From CAVYGB01 sp046734815 (lineage in GTDB: Bacteria; Myxococcota_A; Polyangia; Fen-1088), in contig JBKPRZ010000346.1 of the NCBI GenBank assembly GCA_046734815.1, forward strand, positions 1-8,447: DNA of 8,447 nt, read 5' to 3'. Numbering within the stretch: position 1 is the stretch's first letter; each line of letters opens with the position of its first letter. Of the stretch, positions 1 to 8,068 are shown one piece after another. The position numbers and the translations under genes were made by a program. The notes beneath the pieces are model-generated. The model did not search any database and was not told where the DNA came from. It saw only the letters and a program-made list of their open reading frames with translations.

Positions 1-1942
1 CGCGCTCCGATTCGGCGCGCAGCCCCTCGACCACCTCGGTCAGCGCCTGCAGGAAGGCGTCGATGGTGCCGTCGGGCAGCTCGCCCATGTTGGCCACCTG
101 GATGTAGTCGGCCTGCAGCGGTCCCTTGGCCTTGTAGATGACGTACCCGCGCTGCTTGAGCCGATCGTACAGATCCTGTACCGGCACGCCGGGCGGCACC
201 TTCATGGTCGAGATGGTGTGCGACTCGCGGCCGGTGTTGGTGAAGGACTGGAAACCCAGCGAGGTCAGCACCCGCCGGATGCGCAGGTTGCGCCGGCGGT
301 ACAGGTCCCGCCGGGCCACCACCCCGCCGGACTCGGCCAGCTCGTCCAGCGCCGTCTCCAGCGCGAAGAAGGCCGACACCGCCGGGGTGAAGGGGGTCTG
401 TCCCAGCTGCTCGGCCGCCCGCCGGTAGCGGGCCAGATCGAGGTAATAGGCCCGCGGTCGGGCCCCGGCGGTGCGCGCCCAGACGCGCGGCGAGACGCAG
501 ACCAGGGCCACCCCGGCCACCGAATGCAGGCACTTGTTGGACGACGAGAAGCAGATGTCGATCCCGTCGGCGACCACGTCGACCTCCTCGGCCCCCAGCG
601 CCGACACGGCGTCGACCAGCAGCAGGACGTCGCGCTGCTGGCACAGCCGCCCGATGGCCGCGACCGGGTTGAGCAGCCCGACCGATGTCTCGTGCCTCAT
701 CATCGCCACCGCGCCGATGTCCGGGTCCTCGGCCAGCAGCCGGTCGATCATCTCGGGCTCGGGCAGCTCGCCCCAGCGCAGGGCCAGGCGCCGGTGGGGC
801 AGCCCGTGGGTGTCGGCGATCTCGCCCAGCCGCTCGCCGAAGGCTCCGTTCGACAGGGTCAGCAGCTTCTTGCCGGGAGGCAGCCCCGACAGCAGCGCCG
901 CCTCCATGGCCGCCGTCCCGGAAGAGGTCAGCAGCAGGATGTCGTGCTGGGCGGAGGCGCCGAAGACCGGCCGCAGCTTGTCCCGCAGCCGCCGGACCAC
1001 ACCCTCGTAGTCCTCGTCGCGGTGGCAGATGTCGTGGTGGACCAGCGCGGCCTTCACGCGCGCGGAGGTCATCACCGGGCCGGGGTTGAACAGCACGTAG
1101 TGGGGGGCGTCCTTCTCGGCCAGCAGCCGTTCGACCAGCACCAGCGTGTCGCTGACCGGCGGGCTCGGGTCGGCCTGCACCGAGGGCCGCTGCAGCTCCT
1201 CGCCGTAGGCCCGCAGCAGCCAGTCGGCGTGCAGGCGCATCTCGGCCGAGTCGACGTCTTGCCAGACCGAGCCGGTGACGTCGGCCGCCTCGACCAGCCC
1301 GCGGCGGGCGGCCTCGGCCACGCCCTCGGTCAGCGACGGCTCGGCCAGCGCGTCCAGGCAGTCGACCAGCGTGGGGGACATCGCGAACAGGCTGGTGCTG
1401 ACCGCCTGGTAGTCGGTGAGCCCCTTGCCCATGTTCCGCACGCGCAGGCCGGCGCGCCGGTGGTGGTGCAGCTCGTCCAGGGACACCTTGGTGGCGTCGT
1501 CGATGTCGAACACGCGCGACAGCTCGCGGTCCACCCCCAGCACCGTGGTGTCGGCGGGCGGGCGGACGGCCAGGCGCTCGACCAGCGCGGGTGCGGCGAT
1601 CTGATCGGCCATCAGCAACAGCAGCGGCTCGGTGATGAAGGCGCGGGCGGCCAGCACCGACAGGCCGTTGGGCCGCTCCCAGGCCGGGTTGGGAAAGAAC
1701 GCGATCTCCTCGGGCAGCGCGGCCACCGGCAAGGTGGCGCGCCAGCGTTCGACCTGCTGCTCGATCAGCGCGCCCTGCCAGCCGATGGTGATGCCCACGC
1801 GCCGCACGCCGACGCGTCGCAGGACACGCAAGGTCCGGAGCAGCAGCGCCGTCCCACCGACAGGCGCAAGGCAGTTCGGGACGTCGGGAGCCCCGACCGG
1901 GCGTCCCCGCCCGGCAGCGAGGATCAGCGCCTGCCGCAACAT
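1..1942 (-). CDS. Nucleotidyltransferase-like / class V (AEP transaminase-like) aminotransferase fusion, 3' end cut by window
   Basis: The 647 residues visible form two domains. Residues 1-240 resemble sugar-1-phosphate/CTP nucleotidyltransferases: LAAGRG at 8-13, MADQI with a candidate metal Asp113, an ATKV...GKGL...YQAVSTSLF stretch at 150-186, and DVDSAE at 229-234. Residues 284 onward resemble PLP-dependent 2-aminoethylphosphonate:pyruvate transaminase: FNPGPV at 285-290, DICHRDEDY at 304-312, SSGT at 340-343, PLP-binding Asp444 in LLVDAVSALG, and Schiff-base Lys470 in SSSNKCL. Fusions of this kind (PntC-AEPT) are known to make and CMP-activate aminoethylphosphonate for cell-surface decoration. 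Oddities: the usual Arg after GxG is Pro15, the usual PK lysine is Asn23, the usual DTG is STS at 182-184, and the transaminase arginine (FRIGNIG-type motif) is Gln615. The ATG at 1942 precedes the domain directly and has no strong ribosome site; an in-frame GTG lies at 1960. The stop is beyond the left edge. Architecture is secure; substrate is not. Confidence 0.88.
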   Translation of the reverse strand, partial: MLRQALILAAGRGRPVGAPDVPNCLAPVGGTALLLRTLRVLRRVGVRRVGITIGWQGALIEQQVERWRATLPVAALPEEIAFFPNPAWERPNGLSVLAARAFITEPLLLLMADQIAAPALVERLAVRPPADTTVLGVDRELSRVFDIDDATKVSLDELHHHRRAGLRVRNMGKGLTDYQAVSTSLFAMSPTLVDCLDALAEPSLTEGVAEAARRGLVEAADVTGSVWQDVDSAEMRLHADWLLRAYGEELQRPSVQADPSPPVSDTLVLVERLLAEKDAPHYVLFNPGPVMTSARVKAALVHHDICHRDEDYEGVVRRLRDKLRPVFGASAQHDILLLTSSGTAAMEAALLSGLPPGKKLLTLSNGAFGERLGEIADTHGLPHRRLALRWGELPEPEMIDRLLAEDPDIGAVAMMRHETSVGLLNPVAAIGRLCQQRDVLLLVDAVSALGAEEVDVVADGIDICFSSSNKCLHSVAGVALVCVSPRVWARTAGARPRAYYLDLARYRRAAEQLGQTPFTPAVSAFFALETALDELAESGGVVARRDLYRRRNLRIRRVLTSLGFQSFTNTGRESHTISTMKVPPGVPVQDLYDRLKQRGYVIYKAKGPLQADYIQVANMGELPDGTIDAFLQALTEVVEGLRAESER

Positions 1943-1963
1943 CGGAGGCGAGGATTTCACAAC

Positions 1964-1981
1964 GCCAGCCGCACGGCTAGC
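1964..1981 (-). promoter_or_regulatory. Small intercistronic hairpin between the 100-aa gene and the fusion gene
   Basis: Read on the minus strand, GCTAGCC (1981-1975) and GGCTGGC (1970-1964) can pair over 7 bp, with one G-U, around a GUGC loop. The hairpin starts 3 nt after the stop of the upstream 100-aa gene and ends 21 nt before the ATG of the fusion gene. No U-tract follows, so it is not a convincing intrinsic terminator. It might partly uncouple the two cistrons or protect an mRNA end. Short hairpins like this arise by chance in GC-rich DNA, so confidence is low. Confidence 0.2.
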
Positions 1982-1984
1982 CAG

Positions 1985-2287
1985 TCAGCGCTCGCTGGCT
2001 TCTTTGACCAGCGGGCGGGCCGCCGCGGCGCGCGTCCCGGAGCGGAACGTCAGACGGTAGACGGAGTTCTCGGTCTCGACGTACACCTCTTCGCGTCCGA
2101 ACTCGCCGAGGACACGGCGCACCGGCGTGGTCACCATCCTGTGGCCGTTGGGATCACGAAAGATCACCATGCCACGGCCTATCGTCGGGTAGCTGATGAG
2201 GTACCCGGTGTAGGCGCGGCCGAGGGCCATCGGAGACAGGCGGTCCCGGCTCGTATCTCGAATCTTGCGAGCGGTGACGCTGACCAC
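1985..2287 (-). CDS. Conserved-looking small protein of unknown function (100 aa)
   Basis: I do not recognise a named family. From the GTG at 2287 the product is 100 aa. It is basic at the amino end (VTARKIRDTSRDR) and then alternates hydrophobic and polar residues as in a small beta-rich fold: AYTGYLISYP, GRGMVIFRD, HRMVTTPVRRVL, EVYVETENSVYRLTF. The last 20 residues are Ala/Arg-rich and probably disordered. There is no signal peptide, membrane segment or obvious catalytic motif, so it is probably cytosolic. The GTG was chosen because GAAGGAG stands 8 nt upstream; the open frame continues to a TTG at 2347, but that would overlap the start of the divergent gene. It is first in a minus-strand pair with the nucleotidyltransferase-aminotransferase gene 42 nt downstream, so co-transcription is likely. 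A regular amino-acid pattern and a good ribosome site support a real gene. Confidence 0.72.
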   Translation of the reverse strand: MVSVTARKIRDTSRDRLSPMALGRAYTGYLISYPTIGRGMVIFRDPNGHRMVTTPVRRVLGEFGREEVYVETENSVYRLTFRSGTRAAAARPLVKEASER

Positions 2288-2295
2288 GCTACCGA

Positions 2296-2302
2296 CTCCT
2301 TC
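2296..2302 (-). promoter_or_regulatory. Shine-Dalgarno site deciding the GTG start at 2287
   Basis: On the minus strand GAAGGAG occupies 2302-2296, followed by an 8-nt spacer and GTG at 2287. It is one of the best anti-16S matches in the window and is the reason for preferring the 100-aa form over the longer TTG-initiated frame. Confidence 0.7.
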
Positions 2303-2310
2303 GTCAGAGT

Positions 2311-2338
2311 TTAGCACAGCCTTGAGCCCGGCTATACT
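2311..2338 (+). promoter_or_regulatory. Candidate sigma70-type promoter for the 313-aa gene, possibly leaderless
   Basis: TTAGCA (2311-2316, 4 of 6 to TTGACA), a 16-bp spacer, then TATACT (2333-2338, 5 of 6 to TATAAT). The initiation codon is at 2347, only 8 bp after the -10 box. Transcription would then begin at about 2345-2347, leaving almost no 5' leader, and no properly spaced Shine-Dalgarno sequence is present. The -35 element overlaps a weak minus-strand extended -10 (TGCTAAACT, 2316-2308) that could serve the divergent 100-aa gene. The call rests on box similarity and position in the 59-bp gap. Confidence 0.45.
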
Positions 2339-2346
2339 CGGGATCA

Positions 2347-3288
2347 ATGCCCAAGCCGATTCGGAGCCCCGTACTCGGCTTCAACCACAACGTAAAGTAT
2401 CGCGGTCGGATTTTCCACGTCCAGACCGAAGACTCGGGTCCTGCCAGTCCCCGTATCTTCACGCATCTTTACTTCGGCGGCACGATCCTCGCATCGAAGA
2501 AGCACGAGTACGACCCGACGGTGCCCGAAGACGTGGTGCGGGCGCTGATGCAGAGCCAGCACAAGGCGATCCTGAAGGAGCTCAAGAGCGCGCGGCACGA
2601 CGGTCGGATCTCGACGTTCTTCAGCGCGCGCGGCGAGACGCTGGACGCATCCGGGACCGAGTCGCGTGACGGCAAGGCGCTGGATCTCGACGCGCTGGCC
2701 TCCTCCGCCGCCAAGCGCCCGCCGCGCGAGGACGTCGCACTGGCCAGCACGTTCTCCGACAATTTCGACGACGAGCCGACCACGCTGGATCCCCCGGAAT
2801 ATGCGGCGGTTTCGTCCACTGCGAACGTCGCGGACGTGATCCACGAGGGTCCCGAGACGCCGGCCCCTATCCCGACGCCGGCCGCCCCGATGGTCACCGC
2901 CGCTTACCCGACCGCCGGGGCGCTGCCCCCGGACGCGTCCCGCCGCCGGACACCCAGGGGCACGCCGGTGATGGGCGGTCCGGTGGTGGTCCAGCGGACC
3001 GTCGCCGTGGGCGGCGCCGGCGATCCGGCGGCCCCCCCGGCTCCGATCAAACCGGTCACGCGGACGCGGCGGCCTGCCCAATCGATCCCGTACGTCGTCA
3101 AGGAAGGCACGCACCCGCTGGCCGAGACCCCCGACCCTCAGCTGGATCTGCCCCTGACTCCCGGCGCTCCCCCTGCCCCTGCCGCCGCCCGTCCGGCCCC
3201 TCCCCCCGCCGCCGAGCCGGTGGCCGACCGCAGCCTCGACGAGGTCATCCTCGCCTACCTCGCCGGCGGCGAGAACGAGCAGAGGTGA
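2347..3288 (+). CDS. Myxobacterial-type conserved protein of unknown function (313 aa), folded N-domain plus disordered Pro/Ala-rich region
   Basis: Residues 8-95 look like a compact folded domain: PVLGFNHNVKYRGRIFHVQ, TEDSGPASPRIFTHLYFGG, TILASKKHEYD, then a helix with LMQSQHKAILKELKSARHDG. From memory this module recurs in uncharacterised myxobacterial proteins. Residues 96-292 are low complexity, rich in Pro, Ala, Thr and Asp, and probably disordered, with an embedded less random stretch SIPYVVKEGTHPLAE at 246-260. The chain ends in a short amphipathic SLDEVILAYL at 296-305. No signal peptide or membrane segment is visible, so it is probably cytosolic. A folded head and a short C-terminal helix joined by a long tether suggest an adaptor or scaffold, but that is inference. 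It stands alone, divergent from the 100-aa gene and convergent with cysS, 19 bp between stops. Start: ATG close behind the candidate promoter. Confidence 0.85.
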   Translation: MPKPIRSPVLGFNHNVKYRGRIFHVQTEDSGPASPRIFTHLYFGGTILASKKHEYDPTVPEDVVRALMQSQHKAILKELKSARHDGRISTFFSARGETLDASGTESRDGKALDLDALASSAAKRPPREDVALASTFSDNFDDEPTTLDPPEYAAVSSTANVADVIHEGPETPAPIPTPAAPMVTAAYPTAGALPPDASRRRTPRGTPVMGGPVVVQRTVAVGGAGDPAAPPAPIKPVTRTRRPAQSIPYVVKEGTHPLAETPDPQLDLPLTPGAPPAPAAARPAPPPAAEPVADRSLDEVILAYLAGGENEQR

Positions 3289-3307
3289 AAGCGCCCCCCC
3301 TTCGCCG

Positions 3308-4786
<1,479 letters not shown>

Positions 4787-4797
4787 GGTGCTGTTAT

Positions 4798-5859
4798 TTA
4801 GGCTGGACGGCGGAGCGCCAGCAAGCTGACCGTTCCGAACACCACCAGCACCACCAGGATGGCCAGCGACTTCCACTGCGAGCGGGGCGCCTCGCCCTCG
4901 ATCAGCAGCACGGCGTCGGGCGGCACCCGCACGGTGGTCAAGGTGCGCACGGAGGCCAGGCGGACCGGGGGCACCGGCCCGGTCAGACCGGCCAGACGGG
5001 TGCCGAAGTCGAACCCCTCGGCGGAGGCGCGGACCTCCGACAGCGGCAGCTCGACCGTCTCGCGGGCCACCCGGAACTGGACCGCCGGGTCCAGGTCGGA
5101 CAGCGCCGACAGGGCGCGATCGCGGGCCCCGTCGGGCAGCGCCACGCGCAGCTGCCAGGCGCCCGGGGTCTCGCGGGTGTCCAGCAGGCGGGCGCCGGCG
5201 GTGCGCGCGGCGGCCTCGGCGGCGGCGCGGTCGGAAAAACGCGGGCGCGGCAGGTCGATCCGGTACTCACCCGGGCGGATCACGTCGAAGGTGACCTTCT
5301 CGGAGGCGGTCAAGGTGACCGGCTCGCCGGCCACGTCGCGCACGACCAGCGGGCGTTCGGCGCGGGCCACGGCGGCGGCCAGGTCGGCCGGCGGAAAGAA
5401 ATGCGTGGCGCTGACCCGGTCGGCGAAGTGCTGGGAGATCGAGTCGGCGAAGGACAGGTCGGCGAACCGCAGCAGGCGGCCGGTGAAGCGGTCGCGCTCG
5501 GCCAGGGCCACCGGCAGCGGGTCCTGCTGCCGGCGCACGAAGATGCGGCCGTGCGTCCCGTGCAGCCGGAACAGCTGCGAGAACTCCCAGGAGCCGCGCG
5601 GGTCCAGCACCACCGCGCTCTCCCGTTCGGGCAGACCGGCCAGGCGGACGTATCGATTGATGGGCAGGCGGGCCAGGGGGGCCTCGGCCAGGCTGTGCGC
5701 CTCGCCCAGGTCCAGCGGCGTGGCCGGCGACAGCGCGTAGGACACGTCCTGCCGCAGCCGCACGATGAGGAAGATCGCGGCAGCGACCGTCAGCAGCACC
5801 AGCAGCGGGGGCCGGCGCGACCGGGCGGGGATGTGGGCGAACTCGTCGGGATTGCTCAC
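4798..5859 (-). CDS. Two-TM membrane protein with large predicted periplasmic domain, function unknown (353 aa)
   Basis: I do not recognise a named family. Residues 1-18 are polar and basic (ARSRRPP), followed by a hydrophobic helix at 19-34. About 290 soluble residues follow, then a second helix at 331-349 and a basic tail (LRRPA). By the positive-inside rule both ends face the cytoplasm and the middle is periplasmic. The middle contains strands such as INRYVRLAGLPERESAVVL and GTHGRIFVRR and a FTGRLLRF segment, which would suit a beta-barrel or OB-like domain near the membrane, as in SURF1-type topology; that resemblance is only by eye. An Ala/Arg-rich helical section lies at 208-226. The start is GTG at 5859, without an obvious ribosome site. 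It is first of a pair with cysS (11-nt gap) and diverges from the lipoprotein-xseA-aroE set, 35 bp between starts. Confidence 0.82.
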   Translation of the reverse strand: MSNPDEFAHIPARSRRPPLLVLLTVAAAIFLIVRLRQDVSYALSPATPLDLGEAHSLAEAPLARLPINRYVRLAGLPERESAVVLDPRGSWEFSQLFRLHGTHGRIFVRRQQDPLPVALAERDRFTGRLLRFADLSFADSISQHFADRVSATHFFPPADLAAAVARAERPLVVRDVAGEPVTLTASEKVTFDVIRPGEYRIDLPRPRFSDRAAAEAAARTAGARLLDTRETPGAWQLRVALPDGARDRALSALSDLDPAVQFRVARETVELPLSEVRASAEGFDFGTRLAGLTGPVPPVRLASVRTLTTVRVPPDAVLLIEGEAPRSQWKSLAILVVLVVFGTVSLLALRRPA

Positions 5860-5894
5860 CGTCGGGCGGTGGACTCTAGCATGCGCCCGCTCGT

Positions 5895-6533
5895 GTGCCC
5901 TTGCGGAGGGTCGGGGTTTCCGCTATCTCGGCCGGTGTGCGCCCAGGAGCGAACGGGGCCGGGTCTCGCCTGCTGGCGGTGGCGCTGATCGCCGCCGCCG
6001 GGATCGGCGCGTGCAAACGCGGTCCGAAGACGCCCGAGGAGGCGTACCATCGCTTCGTGGAGGCGGTGCGGACCCGACGACCCGACCAGCTGTACCGCGC
6101 GCTGGACCTGGAGACGCGCTGGTCCTGGATGACCATCCGGCGCGCCCACCGGGAAGCGTACGACATCTTGCTGAGCAACCTGCCCCCCGGGCACGAGCGC
6201 GACCAGGCCACCCGCCGCTTCGAGGCGGGGGCCCATAGCGAGGACGATGCCAGCCTGTTCGCCGAGCAGCTGGCCCCGCAGCGCTGGGACGAGCTCTCGC
6301 GCGGTCTTCCCGACGGGCCCCCACCGCTGGTGGCCGGCGCGGACGACGAACGCCGGGTGTCCCTGGCCGATGGGCGCTCGCTGTCCTTCCGGCGCGGGCC
6401 CGATGGCCGCTGGGGGTTTGCCGGACTCGCGGCCGAGGCGGAGGAGAAGAAGCGGCGGGCGGTGGCCGACCTGGAGATCATCCGCAACAACGCCGCCGAC
6501 CAGGAGCGCGCGGCCACCCGCGCGGGGCGGTGA
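5895..6533 (+). CDS. Predicted lipoprotein of unknown function (212 aa)
   Basis: An amino-terminal hydrophobic stretch SRLLAVALIAAAGIGAC ends in a lipobox (IGAC), so the mature protein should begin at Cys40 and be lipid-anchored outside the inner membrane. The next part, TPEEAYHRFVEAVRTRRPDQLYRAL (46-70), resembles the first helices of NTF2-like/DUF4878-type lipoproteins. A strand-like section, ERRVSLADGRSLSFRRGPDGRWGF, follows at 152-174, and the end is a charged helix (AEAEEKKRRAVADLEIIRNN). NTF2-like is a guess from pattern. Start is uncertain: GTG at 5895 puts 39 residues before the Cys, while in-frame GTG at 5937 leaves a more typical 25; neither has a clear Shine-Dalgarno site. Its TGA overlaps the GTG of xseA (GTGA), suggesting coupled translation, though no functional link is known. 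Confidence 0.75.
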   Translation: MPLRRVGVSAISAGVRPGANGAGSRLLAVALIAAAGIGACKRGPKTPEEAYHRFVEAVRTRRPDQLYRALDLETRWSWMTIRRAHREAYDILLSNLPPGHERDQATRRFEAGAHSEDDASLFAEQLAPQRWDELSRGLPDGPPPLVAGADDERRVSLADGRSLSFRRGPDGRWGFAGLAAEAEEKKRRAVADLEIIRNNAADQERAATRAGR

Positions 6534-8068
6534 CCGTGGCCCGCAGCCGGGGGCGCCCGTCGCAGCCGGAGCCGGGGGATCCGGGCCAGCTCTCGTTCTT
6601 CGAGCGCAAGGCGGCCGTGGATCCAGCCGCGCGGCCGTCGGACGGCCCGCCGCCGGACCTGTGGGATCGCGGGGCCGACGACGATCCCGGCTACCAGGAG
6701 GTGGTCCCGCCCGCCCCTCCCGAGAAGGCCGCCCCGCGCGTGTTCGGGGTGACCGAGCTGGTGCGGGCGGCCCGCCTGTCCCTGGAGACTCGCTTTGCCG
6801 ACGTGCGGGTGGAGGGCGAGATCTCCGGGTTCCGGCGATCGGGGAACGGACACCTCTACTTCTGCCTGAAGGATGGCGAGGCGCAGATCGACTGCGTGAT
6901 GTTCTCGCGCGAGGCGGGGCGGGTGCGTTTCCCGCTGGCCGATGGGCAGCTGGTGCGCTGCCGCGGGCGGCTCACCATCTACGAGGGGCGCGGCAAGTTC
7001 CAGTTCTCGGTGATGGCGCTCGAGCCGGCCGGGGCGGGGCTGCTGGCGATGGCCTTCGAGGAGCTCAAGCGCAAGCTGGCGGCCGAGGGCCTGTTCGCGG
7101 CGGAACGCAAGCGGCCCCTGCCCTTCCTGCCGCGCCGGATCGGGGTGGTGACCTCGCCCAGCGGGGCGGTGATCCGCGACATCGTGCGGGTGGCCCACCG
7201 GCGCTTCCCGGTGCCCATCTTGCTGGCGCCCACCCCGGTGCAGGGCGAGGGGGCGGCGGTGTCGATCGTCGCGGCGCTGCGGGCGGTGGCGTCGGTGCGC
7301 GACGTGGACGTGGTGATCCTGGCCCGCGGGGGAGGCTCGACTGAGGACCTGTGGTGCTTCAACGACGAGGGGCTGGCCCGGGCCATCGCCGCCTGCCGGG
7401 TGCCCGTGATCTCCGGGGTCGGGCACGAGACCGATTTCACGATCGCCGACTTCGTGGCCGACCGGCGCGCGCCCACGCCCTCGGCGGCGGCGGAGATCTC
7501 GGTGCCGGTGGCGGCGGACCTGCTCATCGAGCTGCAGGTGCTGGGGCGCCGGCTGGCGCGGGGGGCGCTGGGGGAGATCCGCAGCTGCCGCCTGCTGCTG
7601 GAACGGGCCCAGGGGCGCCTGGTCTCGCCCCGGCGGCTGCTGGACGACCGCCGCCAGGCGCTGGACGATCTGGCCGGGCGGGCCGAGGCAGCCCTGCGCG
7701 GGTGTCTGCGCTGGAACCGGGATCTGATCCGGCTGTTCGATGGGCGGCTGCTGCGCGCGCACCCGCAGCGCTGGATCGCCGACCAGCGGACGGAGCTGGC
7801 GCGGCTGGAACGGCGGCTGGCGGCGGGGATGTCGGGACGTCTGACCACCCCCCGGCGCACCCTGGAGGCGCTGACCGCCAAGCTGGGCACCCTGTCGCCG
7901 CTGGCCGTGCTCGAACGAGGATACAGCCTGTCCCGCCGGCCGGACGGCAAGGTCGTCACTTCGGCGGTCGGACTGCAACCCGGCGAGGCGCTACACGTGG
8001 TATTCCGTGACGGCGAGATCGGCGCGCGGGTCGAAGACGTGAAGATCAAGACGAGGGACAAGCCATGA
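6530..8068 (+). CDS. xseA: Exodeoxyribonuclease VII large subunit, with an N-terminal extension
   Basis: The catalytic subunit of exonuclease VII, a cytosolic nuclease that degrades single-stranded DNA from both ends during repair. The OB-fold begins at FGVTELVRAAR (72-82), with VEGEISGFRRSGNGHLYFCLKD at 94-115. The catalytic domain shows TSPSGAVIRD (Asp217), ARGGGS (Arg266) and GVGHETD (His299, Asp302), matching the residues required in E. coli XseA. Coiled-coil-like helices follow to about 450, then a C-terminal LERGYSLSRRPDGKVVTS segment. The 512 aa exceed the usual 400-460 mainly because about 70 polar, Pro-rich residues precede the OB-fold; these include QLSFF (20-24), similar to sliding-clamp-binding pentapeptides. 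The start GTG overlaps the lipoprotein stop; GTG at 6536 is possible. The stop overlaps the aroE start (ATGA). The small-subunit gene xseB, a frequent neighbour, is not seen nearby. Confidence 0.97.
   Translation: MTVARSRGRPSQPEPGDPGQLSFFERKAAVDPAARPSDGPPPDLWDRGADDDPGYQEVVPPAPPEKAAPRVFGVTELVRAARLSLETRFADVRVEGEISGFRRSGNGHLYFCLKDGEAQIDCVMFSREAGRVRFPLADGQLVRCRGRLTIYEGRGKFQFSVMALEPAGAGLLAMAFEELKRKLAAEGLFAAERKRPLPFLPRRIGVVTSPSGAVIRDIVRVAHRRFPVPILLAPTPVQGEGAAVSIVAALRAVASVRDVDVVILARGGGSTEDLWCFNDEGLARAIAACRVPVISGVGHETDFTIADFVADRRAPTPSAAAEISVPVAADLLIELQVLGRRLARGALGEIRSCRLLLERAQGRLVSPRRLLDDRRQALDDLAGRAEAALRGCLRWNRDLIRLFDGRLLRAHPQRWIADQRTELARLERRLAAGMSGRLTTPRRTLEALTAKLGTLSPLAVLERGYSLSRRPDGKVVTSAVGLQPGEALHVVFRDGEIGARVEDVKIKTRDKP
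8053..8057 (+). promoter_or_regulatory. Shine-Dalgarno site for aroE inside the end of xseA
   Basis: GAGGG at 8053-8057 lies 7 nt before the ATG at 8065, within the last codons of xseA. It supports the ATG choice and independent or coupled initiation of aroE on the shared transcript. Confidence 0.6.

Noticed and set aside
218..2314. A 698-codon plus-strand open frame opposite the fusion gene
   Set aside because: Its product is Gln/Gly/Arg/His-rich with no domain-like pattern, while the opposite strand encodes clear nucleotidyltransferase and aminotransferase motifs. Long antisense frames are expected at this GC content.
2288..2347. Upstream extension of the 100-aa gene to a TTG at 2347
   Set aside because: It would overlap the divergent gene's start and promoter, TTG is a weaker start, and GTG at 2287 has a strong Shine-Dalgarno site.
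2344..3114. A minus-strand frame of 256 codons opposite the 313-aa gene
   Set aside because: Arg/Gly-rich product without domain pattern; the plus-strand frame has a recognisable family amino terminus and tail.
5860..5894. Divergent promoters in the 35-bp gap, for example minus-strand TAGAGT near 5875
   Set aside because: Only a weak -10-like match with no credible -35; promoters probably extend into the opposing coding regions and cannot be placed by eye.
5876..7978. A 700-codon minus-strand open frame opposite the lipoprotein and xseA
   Set aside because: Low-complexity Gln/Pro/Arg-rich product antisense to xseA, whose catalytic motifs are intact. A GC-driven shadow.
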